A stretch of DNA of 53,248 nucleotides from the NCBI GenBank assembly GCA_937880175.1, contig CALFLO010000009.1:1-53248 (forward strand). Direction: 5' to 3'. The notes under the pieces were generated by a model, which did not search any database, had not been told where the DNA came from, and saw only the letters and a list, made by a program, of their open reading frames with translations. Of the stretch, positions 34,641 to 42,879 are shown piece by piece. Origin of the DNA: an uncultured Gluconobacter sp. (GTDB taxonomy: Bacteria > Pseudomonadota > Alphaproteobacteria > Acetobacterales > Acetobacteraceae). How positions within the stretch are numbered: the stretch's first letter is position 1; each line of letters starts with the position of its first letter. Position numbers and translations under genes: made by a program.

Positions 34641-35260
34641 TGCCCTCTCTTCCCTCAAGGATCTACGCCGTCGTTGACCATCCGCGATGGGTCGAGCGGC
34701 TGGGTGGGGCTGGTCTGCGTTTCATCGAACTCTACCTGCGCGATCTACCGGAAGAGGAAATCCGGGCTCAGGCCCTGCTGGCTCAGGAACTGGCCGCGCG
34801 GTTCAATGTCTCGCTGGCGCTGAACCGCTACTGGCAGACAGCCATCGAACTGGGCTATGAATGGCTGCATCTTGGGCCGGAAGATCTGGAAACGGCGGAT
34901 CTGAAGGCCATCCGGACCGCTGGCATCAGATTTGGTATTTCGACCCATACCCACGAAGAGCTGAAAACGGCAATCGCCTGCAAGCCGGATTACATTTCCT
35001 TCGGCCCGGTCTGGTCCACGCAGCTTCGGGGCGTTGCTCTTACGGGGCAGGGACTGAAGAAACTGGCAGAATGGCGCGGGCTGTGCGGGACTGTTCCGCT
35101 TGTCGCCATTGGTGGAATTTCCGTACCCCGACTGGCGGAATGTCTTGAGGCGGGGGCCGATACGGTTGCCGTCATGAGCGACTTCATCGGCCACAAAGAC
35201 CCGGAAAGTCAGGTCCGACGCTGGCTTGACGCTGTTTCCCGGGAGACAGCACCAACTTGA
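34640..35260 (+). CDS. ThiE/TenI-family protein with altered active-site residues
   Basis: A 206-residue TIM-barrel protein aligning along its length with thiamine phosphate synthase (ThiE): YAVVDHPRWVERL, HLGPEDLETADLKAI, GISTHTHEE, YISFGPVWSTQ, VAIGGIS. Residues used for catalysis in ThiE differ: E. coli QLRIKD is here ELYLRD, INDYW is LNRYW (losing the metal-binding aspartate), HLGQED is HLGPED, and the TQTK loop is TQLR. It may be a TenI-like or otherwise repurposed member, so no thi symbol is given. A GTG at 34637 is an alternative start closer to the GGAG ribosome site. It lies 49 bases before the antiporter gene. Confidence 0.7.
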   Translation: MPSLPSRIYAVVDHPRWVERLGGAGLRFIELYLRDLPEEEIRAQALLAQELAARFNVSLALNRYWQTAIELGYEWLHLGPEDLETADLKAIRTAGIRFGISTHTHEELKTAIACKPDYISFGPVWSTQLRGVALTGQGLKKLAEWRGLCGTVPLVAIGGISVPRLAECLEAGADTVAVMSDFIGHKDPESQVRRWLDAVSRETAPT

Positions 35261-35309
35261 AATACGCCAAGTCGTCTGAAGACGACCTCATGAAGGAGCC
35301 GAGACAACG

Positions 35310-37883
35310 ATGATGGTGACAGGACTTGCGGCCGTACTCTTAGCGCTTGCGTTCCTGCTCACGCTTGTCAGCATCATCCAGCCGCTCGCGAAACGCCTCG
35401 AGATTTCAGAAGCTGTCCTGCTGGCTCTGACCGGGATCGGGCTGGGTCTTGTCGCGTCCCTGATCGTGCGCTCCTCAGCCACGGATCTTCTGGACGGGGC
35501 GGCCGAGGCGCTGATCTATTTCCCGGTCAACAGTGAAGCATTCCTGCTGATCTTCCTGCCCGTTCTGGTGTTTCAGGGCGCGATGGCCATTGATGTGCGC
35601 CGTCTGGCCCATGAGACCGCAACGGTGCTGCTTCTGGCCGTCGTAGCCGTCATTGTCTCGACTGCGACTATCGGCTTTGCGCTCTACCCCTTTGCCAAGC
35701 AGAGCCTCGTCGTCTGCCTGCTCCTGGGATCGATCGTCGCGACGACTGATCCGTCCGCCGTCGCCGGGATCTTTCGCGAAATCGGTGCGGCGTCACGGCT
35801 GACACGCCTTGTTGAGGGTGAGGCGCTGCTGAACGACGCTGCCGCCATTTCGATCTTCTCGATCCTTCTGGCCGCCGTCACGTCGCATCATCAGATCCAT
35901 CTGGCCGATGCCCTGATGGACTTCCTGACGGCGTTCATCGGGGCCATTGTGGTCGGCGTCTGTCTGGCGCGTCTCACATTGCTCCTGATTGCGGGACTGG
36001 GCGGATCGGCTGCATCCGAAGTCACGCTGACGCTGGCGCTGCCTTATGCCGTCTATATTCTGTGTGATGAGATGCTCGGCTTTTCGGGCGTGGTCGCAAC
36101 AGCTGCGGCGGGGCTGACGGTTTCCGCTTACGGGCCGTCTACTTTCCGGCCGCAGGTCTGGCGTTTCCTGAATGAAATGTGGGAGCAGCTCGTTTTCTGG
36201 GCCGGATCGCTCGTGTTCCTTCTGGCCGCCATGCTGGTGCCCCGTCTGCTGATCGGCATGACGAAATGGGATTTCGTGCTGATCGTGATCGCCAGCGTGG
36301 CTGGCCTGATCGCACGCTCGGCCGTGATTTTCGGAATGCTGCCGCTTCTGGCCATTACAAAACTCTCGCCGCCCGTTCCCAATCCCTTCAAGGCCACGAT
36401 GGCCTGGGGTGGCATCCGTGGCGCCATCACGCTGGCGCTGGCGCTGGCCGTGACCGAGAACCAGAGCGTTTCGAGCCCGGTCGCCCATTTCGTCGGCATC
36501 ATCGCCACCGGTTTCGTGCTCATCACGCTTCTGGTCAACGGGACCACGCTTCGTGCGCTCGTCCTGTTCTTCAAGCTGGATCAGCTTTCGCCCATTGATC
36601 AGGCCATCCGACAGCAGATCGTGGGCATCGGTCTTGGTGAGGTCGCGGAGCGCACACGGGAGCTTTCCGAAGAACTGGGCTTCAGCGAACAGACCCGTGC
36701 TGGTGTCATCAGTCGTCTGGAACGGCGCGCGGAAAAGGAGAGGGCGGCCAATAATTTTGAATCCGCCCTGAGCGACCGTAACCGCGTCAATATCGCGCTG
36801 ATCACCATCGCCAATCAGGAACGCTCCCTGCTGCTGGATCTGTTCCGGATTCAGGGTCTGTCCCGGCGGGTGATGGAAACCCTGCTTCGGACTGCTGAGT
36901 CCATGGCGGATGGTGCACGCCTGGAAGGGCGTTATGGCTACGTCCGCGCGCTCAAGCGCCGTCTTCAGCCTTCCTGGCGCTTCCGGATCGCGCAGGAGCT
37001 TCACAGCCGCCTGCATATCGACGAGCCTCTGACGAACTGCATGATGGAGCGTTTTGAGATGCTCATCATCGCCCATCTCGTCTCGCTGTCGCTCCAGCGC
37101 TTCATCCGCCAGCGTATGGAGCCGACACTTGGCCCGCGTATTACGGAAATCGTGTCCGAAGTTCTTGGTCGCCAGCGCAAGCTGCTGGATGACGCGCTGG
37201 AGACCCTGCGCCTCCATTATTCCGGCTATTCCGAGGCACTGGAAAGCCGCATCCTGCGTCAGATCGCCCTGCGTCTGGAGGATGAGGAATATGATGCGCT
37301 CGAAGCTGATAACCTGATTTCCGAGGAGCTGCATCGCGAATTGCACCGTGAGATCGAGCGCCAGCGCGCACGGCTCGATGCGCCGCTCCGCTTCAATCTC
37401 AAGAGCGGTATCGAACAGCGCCTTCGGGCCTTTCCGGCTTTCAATGGTGTTCCCGACAGCGTGCTGCAGAAGCTATCAGGCAAGGTCTCCATGCATTTCG
37501 TCTCGCCCGGCGAAGTCCTGTTCAAGCGCGGGCAGCGCGTACGCTTCGTCTATGCGCAGGTGGCGGGACTGGCGGAGGTCAATCTGGCGGAACGGGACCT
37601 GCTGTTCGGGAGCGGAGACCTGATTGGCGCCGCTTCCGTCATCCGCAACGAGATGATGCCTGGAACCGTTCGCTCCCTGCAATTCAGTCATCTGCTCGCC
37701 ATTCCGCGTCCGGTGTTCGAGAAGCTGCTGAAGGATTATCCTATTGTGAAGCGCCTCATTATCCAGCGTAGCCAGAAAAGGGCGGACGGACTTCTGACGC
37801 CCGTGACGGTGCGTACGCTGGATGGCGATGCTGTCACAACGGCCTCGGCCACAGAGATGCGCCGGCTGGTTGCGCCGCCTTAA
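35310..37883 (+). CDS. CPA1-type cation:proton antiporter with C-terminal cyclic-nucleotide-binding-like domain
   Basis: An 857-residue protein. Residues 1-415 hold about twelve membrane helices with the CPA1 hallmarks TDPSAV (T146-D147-P148) and EGEALLNDAAA (N175-D176). They also contain a WGGIRGAITLALALA helix. Roughly residues 420-690 are a long, charged, helical cytoplasmic region. The last 150 residues (from LRAFPAFNGVPDSVLQKLSG, with a GDLIGAASVI loop) look like a cyclic-nucleotide-binding or Crp-like beta barrel. The layout recalls plant SOS1-type exchangers. It would export Na+ or K+ in exchange for protons, relevant in an acid-producing bacterium. Two ATG codons open the frame. It shares a TTAA stop palindrome with the convergent transporter gene. 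Confidence 0.85.
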   Translation: MMVTGLAAVLLALAFLLTLVSIIQPLAKRLEISEAVLLALTGIGLGLVASLIVRSSATDLLDGAAEALIYFPVNSEAFLLIFLPVLVFQGAMAIDVRRLAHETATVLLLAVVAVIVSTATIGFALYPFAKQSLVVCLLLGSIVATTDPSAVAGIFREIGAASRLTRLVEGEALLNDAAAISIFSILLAAVTSHHQIHLADALMDFLTAFIGAIVVGVCLARLTLLLIAGLGGSAASEVTLTLALPYAVYILCDEMLGFSGVVATAAAGLTVSAYGPSTFRPQVWRFLNEMWEQLVFWAGSLVFLLAAMLVPRLLIGMTKWDFVLIVIASVAGLIARSAVIFGMLPLLAITKLSPPVPNPFKATMAWGGIRGAITLALALAVTENQSVSSPVAHFVGIIATGFVLITLLVNGTTLRALVLFFKLDQLSPIDQAIRQQIVGIGLGEVAERTRELSEELGFSEQTRAGVISRLERRAEKERAANNFESALSDRNRVNIALITIANQERSLLLDLFRIQGLSRRVMETLLRTAESMADGARLEGRYGYVRALKRRLQPSWRFRIAQELHSRLHIDEPLTNCMMERFEMLIIAHLVSLSLQRFIRQRMEPTLGPRITEIVSEVLGRQRKLLDDALETLRLHYSGYSEALESRILRQIALRLEDEEYDALEADNLISEELHRELHREIERQRARLDAPLRFNLKSGIEQRLRAFPAFNGVPDSVLQKLSGKVSMHFVSPGEVLFKRGQRVRFVYAQVAGLAEVNLAERDLLFGSGDLIGAASVIRNEMMPGTVRSLQFSHLLAIPRPVFEKLLKDYPIVKRLIIQRSQKRADGLLTPVTVRTLDGDAVTTASATEMRRLVAPP

Positions 37884-39301
37884 AAGACAGGCGGCGCAGT
37901 CTCTTTCCCCGGCGCCAACAGGTCACGGAAGCGCACGGCGCAGAACCCAAGAATAGCCGCCGCCAGCAAAGCCGCCCCCGAATGCAGCAGCCAGAACGAC
38001 ACGTCAGACATACGCCCCAGCAGCGTCGCCAGCTTTCCGATCAACAGATTGGACAGGAACAGATGCAGGGAGAAACACGCGACGAGGATCGTGTTGAGGC
38101 TCACGGGGGCAGCGCGTGAGAACAGTGCCATTCCAATCGCGAAATTCATCGAAAAGCCGATGTCATTGATGATGTGGAAGGCCAGCCCCCAGAGCAGGCT
38201 GACTTCATGGGGCCCCGGACTGAACCACGCCCCGAACGCCAGCATCAGAGGCCCGAAAGCCGCAATCAGCGTTCCGAGGGCCACCTTGGATATCTCGGAC
38301 AGATCGGGCCGACGCCGCGCATAGGCTTTCCAGAACCAGAGCACGAGTATGGCGCACAGGGTGCTGATGAAACCGTCCAGCGATATGAGATCGCTCACCG
38401 GCATCTCATATCCCAGAAGATGAAGCTGGAAATGCTCGCGCCCCCAGAGCAGATAGCCATCAAAAATTTCCGAGTTCGGAACGGCCCCGACGGCCATGAC
38501 CGGGACGAGCGCCAGAAGCAGGAGCGTCGTCTTCTTTTCCTGCGAGGTCAGGGCAGGGCGTGTGCGCTTGCCGTCCTTGGCCGACCCTGCCGTCATGGGG
38601 AGAGCCGGAGCGGGGAGCCAGCGACGTCCCACGAGATAGACCGTCAGTCCGATTAGCATACCGATACCGGCTGCCAGAAAACCCCAGTGCCATTCGATCT
38701 GCGCAAGGCTCGCACACAGGACCGGAGACACGATGACCGCGATCTGAAGCCCCATCATGTAGATCTGATAGGCATCCGAACGGCGTCTGTCGCCCTGAGC
38801 ATACAGCATGCCGACCTGTGCCCGCAGACCGCCCGCCATGCCAAGTCCGGCGAGCAGAAGACCCAAAGCCAGTACGAAACTCCAGTCAAACGACATCAGG
38901 AAGTGACCTGCTGTCATCAGGATGGCGCCCAGCAGGATCGTCCGTGTCTGGCCCAGAACACGGTCCGCCAGAAAGCCGCCGAGGAGTGGGGTTGCGTAAA
39001 TCAGTGCCAGAAACAGGCCGGTAATGGCTCCCGCCATAGCCCGTGGTCCCACGGGCGCATAAAGAGCCGAAACAAAGGCCTCAAGCGGCCCCAGACCCAG
39101 AACGGCGCCCGAATGCGCAGGCTGGAGCAGATGGTCCGTGAGATACAGCGCCAGAATAGCCTGCATCCCGTAGAGCGAGAACCCGACCCAGCCTTCGGTC
39201 AGCGTCAGCACCCACAATCCGATGGGATGCCCCCAAAGTTCCTGCTGGTTTCCAGCGGCAGGCAGCTCGACAGAAGGGGAAACAGGAAGGATCTCGGTCA
39301 T
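37880..39301 (-). CDS. POT/PTR2-family MFS transporter (divergent)
   Basis: A 473-residue inner-membrane protein with 12-14 hydrophobic helices. It matches the proton-coupled oligopeptide transporter family in TEGWVGFSLYGMQAILALYLTDH, LLGGFLADRVLGQTRTI, and WHWGFLAAGIGMLIGL. The proton-coupling motif ExxERF of TM1, normally in EMWERFSYYG, is here EGWVGF (E36, V39, G40), keeping only the first glutamate. The usual GINLG segment reads GLQIAV. It may transport something other than peptides or use altered coupling. Its start lies 77 bases from a cluster of five palindromes, which are candidate operators. Confidence 0.78.
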   Translation of the reverse strand: MTEILPVSPSVELPAAGNQQELWGHPIGLWVLTLTEGWVGFSLYGMQAILALYLTDHLLQPAHSGAVLGLGPLEAFVSALYAPVGPRAMAGAITGLFLALIYATPLLGGFLADRVLGQTRTILLGAILMTAGHFLMSFDWSFVLALGLLLAGLGMAGGLRAQVGMLYAQGDRRRSDAYQIYMMGLQIAVIVSPVLCASLAQIEWHWGFLAAGIGMLIGLTVYLVGRRWLPAPALPMTAGSAKDGKRTRPALTSQEKKTTLLLLALVPVMAVGAVPNSEIFDGYLLWGREHFQLHLLGYEMPVSDLISLDGFISTLCAILVLWFWKAYARRRPDLSEISKVALGTLIAAFGPLMLAFGAWFSPGPHEVSLLWGLAFHIINDIGFSMNFAIGMALFSRAAPVSLNTILVACFSLHLFLSNLLIGKLATLLGRMSDVSFWLLHSGAALLAAAILGFCAVRFRDLLAPGKETAPPVF

Positions 39302-39884
39302 GCGGCCTCATTTGCGCAAGGGAGGAATAACCTGCGTAAAGGGAGAAAGCACGTAAGGTAAAGGGGAGAGAGGTTAGTGGCAAAATGCCCCACATCTGCA
39401 TCGATGGCATTTTGCCATAAAGTCTCAGGATTTCTTCCGCATCATGGCGAAATGCCACAGAGCGTCAACCAATGGCATTTTGCCATATCCATTAAGCTGA
39501 CCGCCGTATCGGGACGATGCATCCAGCAGAAACAGTCTGCTCATGGCGCTAAAATGAGACGAAAGCGCGCATGTGGCAAAATGCCATTGATTGAAAGCGG
39601 CGGAAAACTGCGGATATTCATGCTTCACGAGCAATTTGGATAGACCGGAGATAACAGGAATCAAGGCACAGGTTAGAGACGGGCTCGTGCACACATTCAT
39701 GTCGTATAAGATATATTATGCCAACTAACATATCTGAAGGCTTCGAAATTCTGACGTTTTTGTGAGAACACGTCCTATTGTTGCGAAGAATGTCTCCATT
39801 CGCGCTAGGAAAAGCATTGTAGTCCATTCTACCGGTGAGAGCCCGCATTGCGATCATCGGTGTATCCGCGGGAGCGGCTGTTAT
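39302..39884. other. Non-coding interval between transporter and porin genes
   Basis: This 583-base interval between divergent genes has no convincing reading frame on either strand. It is more AT-rich than its surroundings. It contains five copies of a 13-bp palindrome (39378-39586) and an AGATAT/ATATCT inverted repeat (39709-39714 and 39730-39735) next to TATAAG and TATATT elements that could serve as a porin promoter. Confidence 0.6.
39378..39586. repeat. Five copies of palindrome TGGCA-N3-TGCCA in alternating orientation
   Basis: Copies lie at 39378-39390 (last base differs), 39405-39417, 39445-39457, 39473-39485 and 39574-39586. Core forms are TGGCAAAATGCCA, its complement TGGCATTTTGCCA, and TGGCGAAATGCCA. 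Taking the AAA strand as forward, orientations run forward, reverse, forward, reverse, forward. The first four form two inverted pairs with centres 27 and 28 bases apart. Each pair could fold into a stem of 12-13 base pairs. Their position 77 to 285 bases upstream of the POT-type transporter start suggests an operator array. Confidence 0.8.
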
Positions 39885-41519
39885 ATGCCATCTATGTCCC
39901 TGTGCCGCCTGAGTCTTCTGGGAAGCACATTCTGCATTGCTGCACTCTCCGTTCTCCCGAATCTTGCACGGGCAGATGATTATACGGAACTGCTCGACAT
40001 TCTCCGTGCGAAGGGAAGCCTGAGCCGCTCCGAATATAACGTGCTGCTGTCCCATCATCAGCATCATGCACATCCTTCGCTCCAGCGGGACGATGATGGA
40101 TCGTCCCCTGCTCCCGCGCGGCATCGCAACCGCTACATGCGCTATGGACCACAGAACGAAGGCAGCAGTCTGGAGGCTCCGCCCGATGTGACGACCATCG
40201 CCGCTGTTTCCGCAGCGCGCCGGGCCGCCATGGACGCTTCCGCCAGTGCGCAGGATGCCCGGAACTCCCTGATGGAAGCGCGCCGGACCTATAATCCGGA
40301 CAGCATCGTGCGTGTGAAGCCTTATGTCGCGGGTAAAGGCGTCACGATCCAGGCCGGACAGATCGACATCAACATCTCGGGCTTCGTCAACGCTTACTAT
40401 ACCTATAACAGCCCGGGCGGTGGTCGCCCGGTGGCCGGCGGCGTCTCGACCGGCAGCAGCGGTTTTGATTCCTCGTCTGTCCGTAACGGCCTTCTGCCGG
40501 GTGGTCTGATCCTCAAGCTGAACACGGTTCAGGACGGGATCAAGCTTGGCGCTGTCTTTGGAATGTATCCAGGCATCAACAATAACAATCCCAGCACCTT
40601 CAACGCCAATTCCGGCGGCAGTCCGGTCGGCCTTGGAACGGCTGGCCTAGATTTTCGTCAGGTCTTCATGACTGCGGGCACCGACGAACTCGGTACGGTC
40701 AAGCTGGGTCGTGATATCGCGCTCTTTGCGTCCGATGCCATTCTGAACGACGCCACACTCCTCAGTGTCGGCAGTACCGGCAGCAACGCGAACCCGGCCA
40801 ATACGTCTCTTGGCCGTATCGGCGTTGGTTATGTCTATACCGACTGGCTGCCGCAGATCACCTATATCTCGCCGAAATGGAAAGGCTTTCAGGCCTCTGT
40901 CGGTGTCATGACACCACTCGACGAGTACAACTTTGCCGGTGGCGGTATCTCCGCCACCACGACCCAGCACAGCTCCCCCATGCTTCAGGGCAAGGTCACT
41001 TATGACGGCAATATCGCCGGCTTTACGACCCGTTTCTGGAGCAGCTTCCTCGTCCAGCATCAGCAGAACCTGACCAGTTCCACGCTTGGCAGCAGCAGCC
41101 GCAAAGGCACGACGGTCGAAGCGGGCGATGTTGGTGTGAAGGTCACGCGCGGGCCGTTTGAAGGCGTGGCCTATTACTATTATGGTAGCGGTCTGGGAAC
41201 GACGGGTATTTTCTTCGATGGCGTTTCAGCCGATGGGCGCAAGCGTGATTCCGAAGGCTATTACGTTCAGGCGGCTTACAAGATCCTGCCCAAGCTCAAG
41301 CTCGTCGGCAGTTATGGTGTCAGCAACCTCTATCAGGCCGCAGGCGAAGATAATCCGGACATGGTCCGGCGCAATCAGTCTGAAGTCGGAGCAGTCTATT
41401 ACAACCTGACGGACTGGTTCACGATCGTGGGCGAATATGCCCATACGGAATCGGATTCCCACAGCAGTGCCCATGAGAGCGACCACACGATGTCTGCCGG
41501 TGCGATGATGACGTTCTAA
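39885..41519 (+). CDS. Outer-membrane porin
   Basis: A 544-residue outer-membrane protein. A signal peptide (SLCRLSLLGSTFCIAALSVLPNLARA) is followed by a short helix (DDYTELLDILRAKGSLSRSEYNVLL), a His-rich linker, and an alanine-rich helical stretch (about 85-115). A beta-barrel of alternating aromatic strands follows (for example INISGFVNAYYTY, GVAYYYYGSG), and the protein ends in phenylalanine (AGAMMTF) as expected for recognition by the barrel assembly machinery. GGAG ten bases upstream supports the ATG at 39885; the frame is open to 39762 without similarity. Substrate unknown, possibly sugars or small anions. A strong terminator follows. Confidence 0.85.
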   Translation: MPSMSLCRLSLLGSTFCIAALSVLPNLARADDYTELLDILRAKGSLSRSEYNVLLSHHQHHAHPSLQRDDDGSSPAPARHRNRYMRYGPQNEGSSLEAPPDVTTIAAVSAARRAAMDASASAQDARNSLMEARRTYNPDSIVRVKPYVAGKGVTIQAGQIDINISGFVNAYYTYNSPGGGRPVAGGVSTGSSGFDSSSVRNGLLPGGLILKLNTVQDGIKLGAVFGMYPGINNNNPSTFNANSGGSPVGLGTAGLDFRQVFMTAGTDELGTVKLGRDIALFASDAILNDATLLSVGSTGSNANPANTSLGRIGVGYVYTDWLPQITYISPKWKGFQASVGVMTPLDEYNFAGGGISATTTQHSSPMLQGKVTYDGNIAGFTTRFWSSFLVQHQQNLTSSTLGSSSRKGTTVEAGDVGVKVTRGPFEGVAYYYYGSGLGTTGIFFDGVSADGRKRDSEGYYVQAAYKILPKLKLVGSYGVSNLYQAAGEDNPDMVRRNQSEVGAVYYNLTDWFTIVGEYAHTESDSHSSAHESDHTMSAGAMMTF

Positions 41520-41529
41520 ACCTGAGAAC

Positions 41530-41556
41530 CCGGGCAGCTTCCCTGCCCGGTTTTTT
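41530..41556 (+). terminator. Rho-independent terminator after the porin gene
   Basis: CCGGGCAG (41530-41537) pairs perfectly with CTGCCCGG (41543-41550) around CTTCC, and six T follow. It ends 16 bases before the next gene, which therefore probably uses readthrough or its own promoter inside the porin gene. Confidence 0.93.
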
Positions 41557-41572
41557 AAAAGCAGACTGTGCG

Positions 41573-42085
41573 ATGCGAAAGTATGCCGTCCCTGTGCTGT
41601 GCGCCCTGTTCGCGCTCCATGGAGTGGCAGGTGCCACACCTGCCCCCACAATGCAGACGTTTATAGGGTCAAAGCTCGGAGTATCCCGATATCAGGGAGC
41701 GGATGTCGTACTGAGCGGGGCCGGTACGTCACGGCAATATCTTGTCTATGCCCGGGACAGAAAATGGTGCGGCGCAACCGGTGGCTGCACGCTCTTCATT
41801 CTCACGAAAAGTGGCAATGACTGGCGCATCCTGTCACGCATGACGCTGGTTCATCTGCCTGTTCGCGTCCTGCCTCACATGTCACAGGGCTGGCATGATC
41901 TCGCCATTTCCTATTCCGGGCAACTGCCGGATGGGCGCCCTGCCCTTGTGACCCGTCGTATGCGGTTTAATGGCGTGCAGTATCCGTCCAATCCATCAGT
42001 CCCACCTGCTGAACCGCTCACGCATCCGGAAGGACAGAGTATTCTCGCCCCGGACAGTCCGGTACAGACGAGCATCTCGCATTAA
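41573..42085 (+). CDS. Secreted protein of unknown function
   Basis: A 170-residue protein with a signal peptide (RKYAVPVLCALFALHGVAGA). The mature part has a compact block with RDRKWCGATGGCTLFIL and GNDWRILSRM, with two cysteines six residues apart that could form a disulfide. A proline-rich, probably disordered tail follows (SNPSVPPAEPLTHPEGQS). No enzyme motif is recognised. The combination of a CG-x-GGC motif and beta-strand-like segments resembles small periplasmic proteins common in alphaproteobacteria. It starts right behind the porin terminator, and its stop overlaps the convergent metallo-hydrolase stop through a TTAA. Confidence 0.6.
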   Translation: MRKYAVPVLCALFALHGVAGATPAPTMQTFIGSKLGVSRYQGADVVLSGAGTSRQYLVYARDRKWCGATGGCTLFILTKSGNDWRILSRMTLVHLPVRVLPHMSQGWHDLAISYSGQLPDGRPALVTRRMRFNGVQYPSNPSVPPAEPLTHPEGQSILAPDSPVQTSISH

Positions 42086-42879
42086 TCCTGAAGATTAAGC
42101 ACCATTCCATCATAGGCGGGCTCGACGCCTGCGGGTAGCATCTGCCGCAGGGACTGGTAATCCATATCCGGGCCCATATGGGTCAGGATCACGTGACGCA
42201 CGCCGAGCCGTTCCCGCCACTCCAGAACCCGTTCAAGCCAGGCATGAGCCGGATGCGGGTCATGCTGAAAGCAGTCAACAATCCAGGTCTGCACACCGTC
42301 GAGCGTGGATAGCGCCGCGTCTGAAAGCGTTTCGACATCCGTGCTGTAGGCGAAGGTGCCGCATCGCACGCCCAGAGACGTGATCCGACCGTGGCCCTGT
42401 TCGAAAATCCGGGTGTCGAGGCCGGGAAACGAAACTCTCTCGCCAGACTGCACGACGCGCTCGTCAAAAACGGGCCGATAGAATACCGGCCCCTTCCAGG
42501 GCGCGAATGCGTAGGCGTAGCGCAGACGCAGTTCCTCGAGCACGTCCGGCGTCGCCAGCAGCGGCAGAGGTGTGCCGATCACGCGGTTGATGGCCCGCAA
42601 CTCGTCCAGACCGCCGATATGGTCACTATGCGGATGCGTGTAGAGGACCGCATGGACGTGGCTCAGACCACAGTTCAGCATCTGATCGCGAAAATCAGGC
42701 CCTGAATCCACCAGAAGCCGAAAACCGCCCTCACCTTCAATCACGACCGATGACCGCGTGCGCCGGTTGCGTGGCTCCTTCGGGTCACACGCGCCCCAGA
42801 TCCCCGTCCGTGGTCCCTCCTCGCCCCCGATCATGGGAACGCCGGCCGAGCCACCACATCCAAGGATCGTCACCTTCAC
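42082..42879 (-). CDS. MBL-fold metal-dependent hydrolase (PhnP-like)
   Basis: A 265-residue metallo-beta-lactamase-fold protein. The zinc motif reads THPHSDHIGGL (HxHxDH). Other ligands are in DSGPDFR, FAYSTDVE and the C-terminal LTHMGPDMD. It is closest to PhnP-like phosphodiesterases and tRNase Z relatives; the substrate is not known. Its start overlaps tatD by four bases (ATGA type), and it is the last gene of the eight-gene minus-strand run. Downstream of metG and tatD this family is a common neighbour in alphaproteobacteria. Confidence 0.85.
   Translation of the reverse strand: MKVTILGCGGSAGVPMIGGEEGPRTGIWGACDPKEPRNRRTRSSVVIEGEGGFRLLVDSGPDFRDQMLNCGLSHVHAVLYTHPHSDHIGGLDELRAINRVIGTPLPLLATPDVLEELRLRYAYAFAPWKGPVFYRPVFDERVVQSGERVSFPGLDTRIFEQGHGRITSLGVRCGTFAYSTDVETLSDAALSTLDGVQTWIVDCFQHDPHPAHAWLERVLEWRERLGVRHVILTHMGPDMDYQSLRQMLPAGVEPAYDGMVLNLQD

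Noticed and set aside
35793..37346. Minus-strand open frame opposite the antiporter gene
   Set aside because: Low-complexity, charged translation typical of antisense to a membrane and helical protein.
39378..39586. CRISPR array
   Set aside because: The repeats are 13-bp palindromes in alternating orientation with irregular spacing and no cas genes nearby.
39425..39700. Short minus-strand protein-coding frame across the palindrome region
   Set aside because: No ribosome site or similarity; its repeated residues simply translate the palindromes.
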